In this document: piece after piece, positions 35,783 through 44,578 of the stretch | How the letters are laid out: each line of letters starts with the position of its first letter | Numbering within the stretch: the first letter of the stretch is position 1 | Assembly (NCBI RefSeq): GCF_900128965.1 | Contig: NZ_FQUL01000004.1 | Span: 1-64,000 of the forward strand | Length of the DNA: 64,000 nucleotides | Origin: Ferrithrix thermotolerans DSM 19514 | Lineage (GTDB): Bacteria; Actinomycetota; Acidimicrobiia; Acidimicrobiales; Acidimicrobiaceae | Direction: 5' to 3' | The notes under the pieces: model-generated | Told to the model about the DNA's origin: nothing | The model's database searches: none | What the model saw: the letters and a program-made list of their open reading frames with translations, nothing else | Made by a program: the position numbers and the translations under genes

Positions 35783-37777
35783 TCAGGTCAACTGAGATAG
35801 AGATCTCGAGATTTGCTTCAGCAATATGTCTTTGAAGGTGGGGGATAGAGTTATAAACTCCCCCACTAGCTCGGTCAATCGTTCGTAGGATTCGTTAGTA
35901 GCTCTGTTGGCTATAGTCCGAACACCTACATCGCTTATAAGCTCTCTGGGTTCGACGGCGCGACGCTTAGCCTCTTTTTCTCTGACCTTTAGGATCTCAG
36001 TCTTTATGTTGTGTATGAGCCTGTCCTCTTTGCTAAATGGGTACAGCTCGCCAAGAGCCAGGCCAATTGGATCAGGTGCCCTCCGATCTGTGTGGTCTGA
36101 CCTTAGCGCACTTTCAAGTGCTTCTAAATATGGTGGCCTAGTGGCGCTATCAAGATGGGAGGATTCTATGAACGTTATTAGTAGCGAGTCACTCGCTCTC
36201 GTCATTGCGACATAAGCTAACCGCTGTTCCTCAGCGAATGACTGGCGGTTGCTTGATTTCGAGGCGGCTGAAGGTATACGATCGACTCCGATCAGATGGA
36301 CGTGGTACCACTCAAGACCTTTAGCGCCGTGGAAGGTTGTGGCGGTGATCGTAGAGGTCGCATCTCGTCGTGGCTCGAGATCGTCTGCTATCTCTAGAAC
36401 GTCGCCAACCGTTAGGTTGGGCTGTGCTCGTCTGATCGTCTTTAGCTGATCGATCAGCCCAGCCGGCGGTTCTCGACCCGAGCCGTTTTCTGTCATCTCG
36501 GAGATCAGCGCCGATACCGGCCTGTTCTTCTCTTCGGCCTGCCAGCTGGATACAATCCTCCTAAGGTACCATCCATATGAGTAAGAACTGCTCGAAGTGG
36601 AGCCTCTAAAGGCTATCCCCATCTTTTCTAATGCAGCCTGGACTAGTCTGAGCTGGGCGTTAGTCCGTGCCAGGACCGCCATGGAGGAGTATGGAACACC
36701 TTTAGAGTGTTGTACTTGAATCTCTCTCGCACATATCAAGGCCTCCTCATCTTCGTCTTTGGCGTAACGAAGGATGACGTTTCCCTTAGAACCAGCCTGT
36801 CGGCCAGGACTTACCTCGTAGGCGATTCGCTTGTCATTGATCTTTGGCATCACCCTGCCTGAGGCATGCACGATGTTTTCTCCACAGCGAAAGTTACTCG
36901 AAAGGGTGACGACTGAAGCCTCGGGAAATGTGTCTAAAAACTCTGACATGTTGGTGGACCGAGCGCCATTCCATCCATAGATGGACTGATTTGGGTCACC
37001 AACGACACAGATATCGTGGTTGTTTTCGCCTAGATAGGTCATAAGTAGATCTATCTGAGGTTGATTCGCGTCCTGGAACTCATCCACGTAGATGTGACGA
37101 TGTAGGAAGCGCTCGATTGACGCAAAGGCATCGCTGTGATCTATGCAACTTGTTGCATAAGGGATCAGATCGTCCATGTCTAGAAGTCGGTATTTCTTCT
37201 TGTGGTTCTCGTAGCTCTCGAATATCAAGGAGATGGCCTCCGCCTCTTGAGCTCGAAGCCGTCGCTGTGATAGAGCTGCTTCAAGGTAGGTGACAGGCTC
37301 GAGCTGACTGCTTTTCGCCCAAGATATCTCCCTTAGACACCGAATGGCTGCCGACTCTTTGTTGGTGTTTGTTGACCTGACCGACAAGATGGATCGCACG
37401 GTGGAGCTAGACGTCTCGACTAACCTTTCCAGTACAGACTTTGGATCCTCCAGAACCTTTGGAGGAGGCGAGTGCACGAAGCTACTGTAGCGCCTCAAAG
37501 TGGCCAAGGCGACCGAGTGAAAGGTCCCCACTGATATTGGAGTCGTCTCTATGAGGGAGGACACCCTGGCACCTATCTGATAAGCTGCAGCCCTGGTAAA
37601 TGAAAGAGCAAGGACATTGCTCGGGGATGTCTGTCCGGAGAGTATCCGGTGAGCTATCCGTCGCGTAAGTACCGTTGTTTTCCCCGAGCCTGCGGGAGCC
37701 ACGATTGCAAGAGCGGGATTTGGGCATAGCACAGCCGCTCTTTGGTCCTCAGTTAGCCCAGCCGTTAGTTCTACCAA
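35783..37777 (-). CDS. UvrD/PcrA-like superfamily 1 DNA helicase
   Basis: 664 residues. Helicase motifs in order: Q-motif LTEDQRAAVLCP, Walker A APAGSGKTT (28-36), FTRAAAYQI, VDEFQDAN (motif II), GDPNQSIYGWNGA (III), SNFRCGENI (IV), TFHGAKGLEW (V) and RLAYVAMTRA (VI). The 2B region is shorter than in PcrA and the C-terminus is Arg/Lys-rich. TTG start at 37775-37777, five bases after the radical SAM gene, with no obvious ribosome site, so translation probably depends on that gene. The repair or recombination role is inferred from family only. Confidence 0.88.
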   Translation of the reverse strand: MVELTAGLTEDQRAAVLCPNPALAIVAPAGSGKTTVLTRRIAHRILSGQTSPSNVLALSFTRAAAYQIGARVSSLIETTPISVGTFHSVALATLRRYSSFVHSPPPKVLEDPKSVLERLVETSSSTVRSILSVRSTNTNKESAAIRCLREISWAKSSQLEPVTYLEAALSQRRLRAQEAEAISLIFESYENHKKKYRLLDMDDLIPYATSCIDHSDAFASIERFLHRHIYVDEFQDANQPQIDLLMTYLGENNHDICVVGDPNQSIYGWNGARSTNMSEFLDTFPEASVVTLSSNFRCGENIVHASGRVMPKINDKRIAYEVSPGRQAGSKGNVILRYAKDEDEEALICAREIQVQHSKGVPYSSMAVLARTNAQLRLVQAALEKMGIAFRGSTSSSSYSYGWYLRRIVSSWQAEEKNRPVSALISEMTENGSGREPPAGLIDQLKTIRRAQPNLTVGDVLEIADDLEPRRDATSTITATTFHGAKGLEWYHVHLIGVDRIPSAASKSSNRQSFAEEQRLAYVAMTRASDSLLITFIESSHLDSATRPPYLEALESALRSDHTDRRAPDPIGLALGELYPFSKEDRLIHNIKTEILKVREKEAKRRAVEPRELISDVGVRTIANRATNESYERLTELVGEFITLSPTFKDILLKQISRSLSQLT

Positions 37778-37782
37778 GGTTA

Positions 37783-39189
37783 CTAACTACGCTTTCCTTC
37801 CACATAAGGGGTATCTAATATAGAGATTCGCTGGGAAGCTGTGGGTTCGGCGCAACAGAACCAGGTCTCTGAAGACGAGACCGGCATGGCCTTCCTCTCT
37901 AGCTTTCGGGGCAATAGTATCTCCCTGTCTAAGTAGACCTCGGTTATGTGCCAGAGGTCCCAAAAGGTCTCATCAAAGGGTTCGTTATCGTCCTCTCCCT
38001 TTTGTACTCGGGCCTTTACGTCGAGTTCTAGCTCTGCCATGGCTGGCTCTCGATAGCTCCAGAGGTAACTGAAGGTTTCTTGACTGTAAGAACCTTTGTA
38101 AGGCAAAAACTCTTTGGAGGACAAAAGGAGAGACGCCTCAGGAACAAGCAACTTGATAGCGAGTTGGACGGGCTCTACGAACCCCTCCATCCCCATCTGG
38201 TAGACGAACCTCAATATCTCTTCGTAGTCTTCTTTGCCCGTCCAGGGGGTGAAGGGAACGAACGAAGGGTGAAAGTCTATGCCAGCGTTATCCACATAAG
38301 ATACAGCGGTATATATCTCATCCCTTTTGTGTCCTTTACTTAGGTTGTCGAGTATCTCATCTGACATGGACTCTACGGCGGAGGTTATGAAGGTACAGCC
38401 AAGCTGACCCAGTTCACCTAAGTACCTGTTGTGCTTTATGAGATGTTCTATCTTTATCGTGCAGTCAAAGGTTGTATCGCTGAACCGCTTGTGCAGCTCC
38501 CGTGCAAACTTCATCGCATGAATAGGGGCGTTGAAGAAGTCGGGGTCTCCTACAGTTACATGAGTTGCTCCTGCTGCGACCTGAACCTCTACGTCGGCTA
38601 GTACGTCCATAAGTGGATTGACACTAATTTTGCCGTTAAAGTGAATCGGCAAGGGACAGTGCTTACACCTATGTCTGCATCCTCCAGTCGTTTCTACGTA
38701 GCCCGATACCTTTTTGCCGCCTTCGACTTTTACGTGCTTGTATCGATCAAGACTACCTAGGCGTTTCCTGGAAGGAAAATAACGACGTGCGTCGATCGGC
38801 TCCAGATCTAGGTCTCTGGCTATCTCAGTTTGAGTTGGCGCGGACCGAATGATTAGTTCCCCCGCACCTAGGATCTCGGCCTCCCGGGCTAGATCGGAAG
38901 CGTAAAGTCCATAGAGAAATAGCCTATTTATGTGTACCTCTGCGTTTACCAGGTATCTAAAGACGTCCCGAAACAGCATCGCAGAGGTCAACATACCCAC
39001 TGTGCAGATAAGAGTGTCGATCTCAGAGCCTGCTCGACTCTCTATTGGGGCGAGTTTGTTCATGTCGGTTTCAACGCTTAGGTCTATGACCTTGTAGTTT
39101 AAGTTACTCTGCTCGTAGAGTCCGGCGATCACTGCGGCCAGCTGTGGCTGGTGGCCGAGGTCGTAGGTCGATACCACAATGGGTTCCAT
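37783..39189 (-). CDS. CCAEP-tail radical SAM protein
   Basis: 468 residues. An N-terminal domain of about 145 residues resembles a cobalamin-binding or Rossmann-like fold but lacks a DxHxxG motif. The radical SAM core has the 4Fe-4S motif CRHRCKHC near residue 172, then VTVGDPDFFNAP. The C-terminal sequence WFCCAEP matches what I recall as the CUAEP/CCAEP-tail radical SAM family, in which some members have selenocysteine at the second position; here it is Cys. The substrate is not known to me. The UvrD-like helicase follows directly, and an ATP-grasp gene lies upstream beyond a 490-base gap. Confidence 0.82.
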   Translation of the reverse strand: MEPIVVSTYDLGHQPQLAAVIAGLYEQSNLNYKVIDLSVETDMNKLAPIESRAGSEIDTLICTVGMLTSAMLFRDVFRYLVNAEVHINRLFLYGLYASDLAREAEILGAGELIIRSAPTQTEIARDLDLEPIDARRYFPSRKRLGSLDRYKHVKVEGGKKVSGYVETTGGCRHRCKHCPLPIHFNGKISVNPLMDVLADVEVQVAAGATHVTVGDPDFFNAPIHAMKFARELHKRFSDTTFDCTIKIEHLIKHNRYLGELGQLGCTFITSAVESMSDEILDNLSKGHKRDEIYTAVSYVDNAGIDFHPSFVPFTPWTGKEDYEEILRFVYQMGMEGFVEPVQLAIKLLVPEASLLLSSKEFLPYKGSYSQETFSYLWSYREPAMAELELDVKARVQKGEDDNEPFDETFWDLWHITEVYLDREILLPRKLERKAMPVSSSETWFCCAEPTASQRISILDTPYVEGKRS

Positions 39190-39682
39190 GCGTCTATCTC
39201 ACTGTTCGTAGCTACTTTAGGTGGCTTTTACTTCTATGATTCAGCATACCTCGACGATACCTCCTGAGTTCTTTGAGCGTAGGCGTCAAGTTGGGGAATA
39301 TGTATCTGCGCTAATGCTCGAAGATCTAGAACCTGAGAGGTCAACGGCTTATTAGGACTCACTGCTCCCAAGGACGTTGCTGAAGCCTCTAAAGACGCCC
39401 GTGACTAACTGAGAGAGGCAAGTCATGGTCGACACCCGTTGAATCTCCTCTACCTTTGTTCACGAACTGCCAGAGGACTGACGGCGGATCGGAGGGGTAC
39501 AGGAGTTATTGGTTCATTAGAAATTCATCGATCAGGTTCTTGTATCGACGGTAAGGGCAAGAGTCTGCAGAGAGGCGAGGGGATCTTACAGACTGCACCT
39601 AAAGATGATCTTGGGCTAGCTTTGTTGGACGTAGCGATCTCACCTTCACCCTCTTCACGCAGTGTTCTTACGTTTGTGACGT
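39190..39682. other. gap between radical SAM and ATP-grasp genes; possible gene remnant
   Basis: No intact gene. On the plus strand an ATG frame near 39236 reads IPPEFFERRRQVGEYVSALM, then stops. Coding-like stretches continue in shifted frames (for example GLTAPKDVAEASKDARD, then a 92-codon frame from 39439). This could be a frameshifted pseudogene, but no family is recognised. It also must contain the promoter of the radical SAM gene. Confidence 0.3.
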
Positions 39683-40909
39683 CTAAAGCTCAAGGTCGTC
39701 GATCTCGATCTCGATAATGTCGCGGGCTCGGCGCAAGGCTGCAAGTGTTGTACTATAACCCGGGGATACTGCGAACACAAAACCCATATACCGCTCGGAG
39801 AATGGAGGTGCCTTGACAACCGACCCAACCGTAGCGGTTATCTCTATAGAGGTAACGAACCGGGTTGCTTCGGCTGCTTTGAGATTCCCAACCGATAGCA
39901 GTATGCCAGACTTTGGAGTTGGCAGCATTAAGACGCCGGAGTAGCTGCGCTTTTGAGTTGCTTGCAAAGTTTTATGTGAGTCTCCTAAAGTAGCTTGTGA
40001 GACTAATATCTCCTCTAGGGTGATCCTCGGCTCGAATGCTAGGGCCTTGGAGCATGAACCTCCTATAGATCTGGCTGCGATCTCAATTAAGAACAACTGA
40101 CCCTCACTGGTTACACGGAACTCTGCGTGTATAGGTCCCGTCCATAGTCCAAGTGAACGACAGGATCTCTGAACCACTCGCTTGGCCTCTGTAATGACCT
40201 TATCGGGGAGGTTAGAGGGAGTTATGTAGATCGACTCTTCGAAGTAGGGTCCGACGAGTGGTTCCGGTTTGTCGAAGATAGCTAACGTAACTAGTTCGGA
40301 GTCGACGAGAACACCCTCTAAAGCGTGTTCACTACCGTCTATGTACTCTTCGATCAACAGGTTGTCTTTATGGGTTACAGAAGATGCTATCTCTATGGCC
40401 TGTAGAAGTTCAGAGTAGGAGTTAGCACGGCTAACACCACGTGACTGCGTCTCTGAGGTTGGCTTTACGACGATGGGGTATCTGATGTGTGCATCTGCAA
40501 GGGTTTTGGCGATCTCTTCTGGGTGCTGGTGACCTTGGATTTCGATGTAACGAGGCTGGGGAATCTCATGCTTCGATAGCCTTGAGCGCAATAACTCCTT
40601 GTTGAGCGTAGCTTCTACGGCATCGATTGGATTTGTAGGTAGGCCGAGCCTCTGGGATAACTCTGTGGCTAACACGACCGATGCTTCGTCCACCGCTACT
40701 ACGGCGTCGAGGCGAAGCTTATCCAGTTCTTTGAAGGTAGCGTCATCTATTTTCCAGTCCTTTACCCTATAGACCCTGTTGGGAGGGAGAATCGATGGCG
40801 TATCGGCGTTGGTGACTATGGTTATGTCAAGATTTAGGTGTGATGCGGCTAGGACAAATGCGCCATTTCGGTAGCTTGTGGATGGTAGAACTAGTAAAAC
40901 TTTGGTCAT
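39683..40909 (-). CDS. ATP-grasp ligase-like protein
   Basis: 408 residues. It has an N-terminal Rossmann-like pre-ATP-grasp domain (MTKVLLVLPSTSYRNGAFVL), then the ATP-grasp fold: YPIVVKPTSETQSRGV with the ATP Lys and glycine-type loop, LLIEEYIDGSEHALEGVL, and the metal site HAEFR...FLIEIAARSIGGS. This resembles the carboxylate-amine ligases of the dipeptide/amide-forming group. I start at ATG 40907-40909, where the Rossmann strand begins; ATG 40919-40921 is also possible. No ribosome site is seen for either. It is divergent from nfuA. Its product is unknown. Confidence 0.82.
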   Translation of the reverse strand: MTKVLLVLPSTSYRNGAFVLAASHLNLDITIVTNADTPSILPPNRVYRVKDWKIDDATFKELDKLRLDAVVAVDEASVVLATELSQRLGLPTNPIDAVEATLNKELLRSRLSKHEIPQPRYIEIQGHQHPEEIAKTLADAHIRYPIVVKPTSETQSRGVSRANSYSELLQAIEIASSVTHKDNLLIEEYIDGSEHALEGVLVDSELVTLAIFDKPEPLVGPYFEESIYITPSNLPDKVITEAKRVVQRSCRSLGLWTGPIHAEFRVTSEGQLFLIEIAARSIGGSCSKALAFEPRITLEEILVSQATLGDSHKTLQATQKRSYSGVLMLPTPKSGILLSVGNLKAAEATRFVTSIEITATVGSVVKAPPFSERYMGFVFAVSPGYSTTLAALRRARDIIEIEIDDLEL

Positions 40910-40968
40910 TGCAACTATCATGCTAGGTGAGAAAAGTTTTTGTTTATGCGGAAGGAAGTCTCCGGGGT

Positions 40969-41589
40969 ATGGATATGTCATTTAGTGTATCAGAGAGTGC
41001 ACAAAAGGTCGTGGATGAGGCGCGTCGCTCTGAGGCTGATCCAGATACGCTGGGACTTTGGATAGAGGTGGTGGGTGCAAGTGGAGAGAGCTACACCTAT
41101 GACGTGTACTTCCAAGAGACGAAGCATGCGAGCCTCGATGATCTCGTCATACGAGATGGAGATACTCCTATAGTCATCCCGAATAACTCCATCGATGCAT
41201 TAAGTGGTGCAAAGTTGGACCTCGATGATGAAGGTGGTCTGGTAATCGTGAACCCCAACTCTCCAAGTGTTGCACCCAAGGTAGATCTAGACTTTGGTCC
41301 TGAAGCCCTCACGAACGAACTCGCCCTAAGGGTAAGTGCGGTATTGGCTGACGAGATCAACCCATCGATAGCGGCCCATGGCGGGAGAGCAGACCTGGTA
41401 GGGGTTGTCGAAGACACGGCTTACGTGGTGATGGGAGGAGGTTGCCAGGGCTGTGGTCTTGCGGCTGTTACACTTTCACAAGGAATTACAGTTGCTATAA
41501 GAGAGGCAGTTCCTGAGATCAAGCAGGTTGTAGACGTTACTGACCACGCCTCCGGATCAAACCCGTTCTACCAGGAAGCTAAGAAGTAG
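40969..41589 (+). CDS. nfuA: iron-sulfur cluster carrier NfuA
   Basis: 206 residues in two domains. The N-terminal A-type-like (HesB-like, degenerate) domain runs to about residue 95; the C-terminal NifU/Nfu domain has INPSIAAHGGRADLVGV and the cluster-binding GGGCQGCGLAAVTL. It delivers 4Fe-4S clusters to apoproteins; the radical SAM and NuoF-like proteins nearby are potential clients. Start ATG 40969 is chosen because GGAAGGAAG lies 10 bases upstream; ATG 40975 is possible. The frame also extends upstream to 40927, without support. Confidence 0.88.
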   Translation: MDMSFSVSESAQKVVDEARRSEADPDTLGLWIEVVGASGESYTYDVYFQETKHASLDDLVIRDGDTPIVIPNNSIDALSGAKLDLDDEGGLVIVNPNSPSVAPKVDLDFGPEALTNELALRVSAVLADEINPSIAAHGGRADLVGVVEDTAYVVMGGGCQGCGLAAVTLSQGITVAIREAVPEIKQVVDVTDHASGSNPFYQEAKK

Positions 41590-41605
41590 CAGACTCTAAG
41601 TTCTG

Positions 41606-41694
41606 CTACACAGTTTGGTGAGTAGATCTAAGTGGAAGAGCGAGCCTCTCTTTGGGATGTGAGGCTCGCTCTCTTTAGGTTACCAACTGTGTAG
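41606..41694 (+). terminator. nested bidirectional terminator between nfuA and the YceI gene
   Basis: Inner stem GAGCGAGCCTC (41638-41648) with GAGGCTCGCTC (41661-41671), a perfect 11 bp followed by TCTTT. An outer pair CTACACAGTTTGGT (41606-41619) with ACCAACTGTGTAG (41682-41694) encloses it with one bulged base. The two genes converge, so it can serve both strands. Confidence 0.8.
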
Positions 41695-41710
41695 TTGTTG
41701 CCTCTGCAGC

Positions 41711-42259
41711 CTATGCCTTCGTTAGCTCGACCTCGAGATGGATAGTTACCTCATCACCTACCACAGCACCGCCGGTCTCCAACATGGCGTTCCATGTAAG
41801 TCCGAACTCCTTGCGTGAGATCTTGGTCGTAGCACTTATACCGCTACGCACGCCACCGTATGGGTCAGGTCCTGCACCGTTGAACTCAGCCTTTAGCTCA
41901 ACCGCTTTGGTGGTGCTCTTTATAGTCAAGTCGCCCTTGATGATGTAATCGCTACCGTCGGGGACGATCTCAGTGGACGTAAAGGTGATGGTCGGATAGT
42001 TCTCTACGTCAAAAAAGTCAGCAGACTTTAGATGGCCATCCCTGTTCTCATCACGTGTGTCAATTGATGCTACATTTATCGTGGCGTTAACTTTGGACTT
42101 GGTGACGTCTTCATCGACCTCTACCTCTCCACTAAAGTCGTTAAAACGTCCTCTTACCTTCGACACCATCATGTGCCTGACAGAGAACTCCACGTTTGAG
42201 TGGATTGGATCGATGACCCACTTTCCTGTCTGCAAACCTAGATCTGTAGCTGTTGTCAC
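41711..42259 (-). CDS. YceI-family lipocalin-like protein
   Basis: 182 residues. YceI proteins form a lipocalin-like barrel that binds isoprenoid lipids. Signature blocks: GKWVIDPIHSNVEFSVRHMM, FDVENYPTITFTSTEI and DLTIKSTTKAVELKAEF. No signal peptide, so cytoplasmic unless exported otherwise. GTG start at 42257-42259 with TAGGAGG 5 bases upstream; the longer frame to 42283 is rejected. It converges with nfuA. Confidence 0.92.
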   Translation of the reverse strand: MTTATDLGLQTGKWVIDPIHSNVEFSVRHMMVSKVRGRFNDFSGEVEVDEDVTKSKVNATINVASIDTRDENRDGHLKSADFFDVENYPTITFTSTEIVPDGSDYIIKGDLTIKSTTKAVELKAEFNGAGPDPYGGVRSGISATTKISRKEFGLTWNAMLETGGAVVGDEVTIHLEVELTKA

Positions 42260-42379
42260 ATTTCCTCCTACGTAGTCGAACAATTAGTTCAATTTTAAAC
42301 TAACGCGAATGTAGCCCTGATAATTCCCGGTCGTAGTTTGGCAACTTCGAAGCACCTCTAGGGCAGCGAGCTTATACTT

Positions 42380-43144
42380 TCAGCCTAAGAGGGAGCGCCT
42401 TAATGAGCTGATCTCGCTCTCGGTGACTCCGATAAATTCTAGATACTCCTCAAACCCGCCATAGGTTGAAACCAGCCAGTCGATGACCTGTGACATGGTT
42501 CTGGGCTCGGCAGCCATTAGAGATGCCGGCAAAGACCTAACGTAACGAGCCATATCTGGGCTGATGTTGTCCAGCCAAGTAAGCATGTTTGTTACCGCCA
42601 GCTGGGTGAGTGCGTAGTCTTGCACGATAGTATCGGGCTCTACTCCTAATACGCCCAGAAGCACCATGGCAACTACTCCAGTACGGTCTTTGCCGACGGC
42701 ACAGTGAAAGACGACAGGATGGCTGTCTGGGTCAGAGATCGTACGAAATACCTGATACAGCGATGGAGCTCCCTCTGTCAGGATCTCCTTGTACCTATAT
42801 GTGAGGTAGTCGCTGTCAGTCTTTGCTCTCTCCGGATCTGCTGAGACGTCCATGAGAGGTATGTGTACAAAACGTGCAGGGGTGTCTGGTTTTTTGGCGT
42901 AGCTTCCTCTTCTTAGCAGCTCATCTTCGGTGCGAAGGTCAAGGACTGTCCGAAGCTCCAACTTCTTTAGATCATTTAGGTCTTTGGCGGTTAGTTGACC
43001 AAGATTGTCTGATCGAAAGACTCGCCCCATCTTTACGCGCTTGTCGCTTAGGCCTTTATATCCTCCCAGATCACGGAAGTTGAACACCCCTTCGAGGGGG
43101 TAGAAGCGATCTACTGACTCGCCGTTGGTGATGATGTCTGTCAT
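42380..43144 (-). CDS. protein tyrosine/serine phosphatase (Tyr-phosphatase family 3)
   Basis: 254 residues. The N-terminal NFRDLGGYK and RVFRSDNLGQLT blocks and the phosphatase loop VVFHCAVGKDRTGVVAM (Cys-x5-Arg) identify the PTP family that includes MptpB-like and lipid phosphatases. It may act on phosphotyrosine or phosphoinositide. Start ATG 43142-43144 is used; the frame continues 27 codons upstream but reads as noncoding. It is divergent from the prepilin gene. Confidence 0.88.
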   Translation of the reverse strand: MTDIITNGESVDRFYPLEGVFNFRDLGGYKGLSDKRVKMGRVFRSDNLGQLTAKDLNDLKKLELRTVLDLRTEDELLRRGSYAKKPDTPARFVHIPLMDVSADPERAKTDSDYLTYRYKEILTEGAPSLYQVFRTISDPDSHPVVFHCAVGKDRTGVVAMVLLGVLGVEPDTIVQDYALTQLAVTNMLTWLDNISPDMARYVRSLPASLMAAEPRTMSQVIDWLVSTYGGFEEYLEFIGVTESEISSLRRSLLG

Positions 43145-43349
43145 ATGGATCCAGACTAGAGCCCATAGATGACACGGAGGTGGCGTCAGCGTAACGAATA
43201 GGTGATGAATCCGGTCGATGACCACTTATAGTGAAAAAACCTCTAAATGTGGTTTAAGTTTGAAGTCTGTCGGTACGAAGAGTATCTCTGAGAGCCGGGA
43301 ATCGTCTGCGGGGTCTCAGCACAAGTTGGATAGTTCAGGAGAATGCCTA

Positions 43350-43871
43350 ATGAAGATAAACAAGTTGAAGAGATGCCTAGAGAAGGCGCAGGGAGAGGAT
43401 GGATTTACCCTGATCGAGCTCATGGTTGTCGTGCTCATCATCGGAATCCTGATGGCGATTGCGATTCCAACCTTTTTGGGAGCGCAGAAGTCAGCACAGG
43501 ACCGCTCTGCTCAAAGCGATCTGCGAAACCTGTTGACCTCTGAGGTGTCGTACTACACTCAGAATCAGTACTACGCCAATGCGACAGATCTGGCAAATCA
43601 GGATCCATCATTTGCCTCTAAGTTGAGCGGAACTTCACCGGCGATAACGGTGGCAGCGCCGAGCGGTGAGACGTTGAGCAGCTCTGGGGCAACGACGGTG
43701 TGTCTCTCAGAGGCGTCACAAAGCGGCACAACCTGGGGTATCGAGGAGATAGCCACGGGTAGTGGAGCCGGAACATGGTACTACAAGGGCACAGGTTCCT
43801 TTAGCTGCTCCGCGACGCCGACTGCAGTAGCTGGAAGTCTCAGCCAGGACGCTGCAAGCGTGGGCTGGTAA
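43350..43871 (+). CDS. type IV prepilin (first copy)
   Basis: A 173-residue pilin precursor. A short basic leader ends in Gly, then FTLIELMVVVLIIGILMAIA, the class III signal cut by prepilin peptidase before Phe; the pilin Glu5 is present. The C-terminal part is Ser/Thr/Ala-rich with a possible disulfide pair (VCLSEAS, SFSCSAT). GGAG lies about 8 bases before ATG 43350; the frame also extends further upstream but without support. It has its own terminator, so it can be made in excess over the genes downstream, as expected for a major pilin. Confidence 0.92.
   Translation: MKINKLKRCLEKAQGEDGFTLIELMVVVLIIGILMAIAIPTFLGAQKSAQDRSAQSDLRNLLTSEVSYYTQNQYYANATDLANQDPSFASKLSGTSPAITVAAPSGETLSSSGATTVCLSEASQSGTTWGIEEIATGSGAGTWYYKGTGSFSCSATPTAVAGSLSQDAASVGW
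43395..43509 (+). repeat. near-identical prepilin segment, copy 1 (copy 2 at 44036-44150)
   Basis: About 115 bp encoding the prepilin signal and first helix is almost identical between the two prepilin genes, offset by 641 bp. Most of the few differences are synonymous, whereas the downstream regions of the two genes are unrelated at DNA level. Confidence 0.9.
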
Positions 43872-43891
43872 GCAGCCTCCCAGAGATAGCC

Positions 43892-43940
43892 AAGCACCCT
43901 TTGCCGTCCCTCTAAGAAGACCGGCAATGGGTGCTTTTTG
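43892..43940 (+). terminator. intrinsic terminator after first prepilin
   Basis: AAGCACCC-T-TTGCCG (43892-43906) pairs with CGGCAA-T-GGGTGCTT (43922-43936), followed by TTTGTCTTT. This is a textbook terminator between the two prepilin genes. Confidence 0.92.
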
Positions 43941-43966
43941 TCTTTAAGTTATGGGCTTAGGAGCCG

Positions 43967-44563
43967 ATGAAGCAGGAGGAGGTTGTAGATCAGTTGATAG
44001 GGGACCAGAGTATTGCTACCAATAGGTTTCGGTCTGAGGATGGATTTACCCTTATCGAGCTCATGGTTGTCGTGCTCATCATCGGAATCCTGATGGCGAT
44101 TGCGATTCCAACCTTTTTAGGGGCACAGAAGTCGGCGCAGGACCGCTCCTCCCAGAGCAACCTAAAGGCAGTATTAGCCGCAGAGATAGCGTTTTATGAT
44201 TCACATGGGAGCTTCGCTGCAGCTGGTGTAGGATCAGGAACTCTTGGATCGGCCGATCCGGAGTTCGCAAGGCTACTAACTTCGTCAGCTCCAAGCGGCG
44301 CAGGCACTACCAACGATATCTATATCGCTCTGGCTTCAGTTCAAGGACAAAATGGCCAAGCGTTCTGTGCATTTGAGTACTCTGCGGGCGGGTCTTTATA
44401 TGGAGTAGAGGCGGTGGCAGTGGGCAGCTCTATGGGGAACTACTTCTATGCGAACCAGGGTTCTTCCCCTTCGGTTCCATCTGGGTGCGCGGTCCCTCCA
44501 GCTCTTGGAGGTTCTATCGCCTCAGGGATCTGGACGACCAGTGCACAAGCCGCAGGTTTTTAA
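43967..44563 (+). CDS. type IV prepilin (second copy)
   Basis: A 198-residue prepilin with the same processing site (EDG then FTLIELMVVV) and helix as its neighbour, but a longer, different leader (MKQEEVVDQLIGDQ) and a different, Gly/Ser-rich C-terminal domain with two Cys (AFCAFE and SGCAVPP). ATG 43967 follows AGGAG. It lies 15 bases before the prepilin peptidase gene and so is probably cotranscribed with the assembly genes, unlike the first copy. It may be a minor pilin or an alternative major pilin. Confidence 0.9.
   Translation: MKQEEVVDQLIGDQSIATNRFRSEDGFTLIELMVVVLIIGILMAIAIPTFLGAQKSAQDRSSQSNLKAVLAAEIAFYDSHGSFAAAGVGSGTLGSADPEFARLLTSSAPSGAGTTNDIYIALASVQGQNGQAFCAFEYSAGGSLYGVEAVAVGSSMGNYFYANQGSSPSVPSGCAVPPALGGSIASGIWTTSAQAAGF
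44036..44150 (+). repeat. near-identical prepilin segment, copy 2
   Basis: Partner of 43395-43509; see that entry. The offset between the copies is 641 bp. Confidence 0.9.
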
Positions 44564-44578
44564 GCGGATAGATAGATT

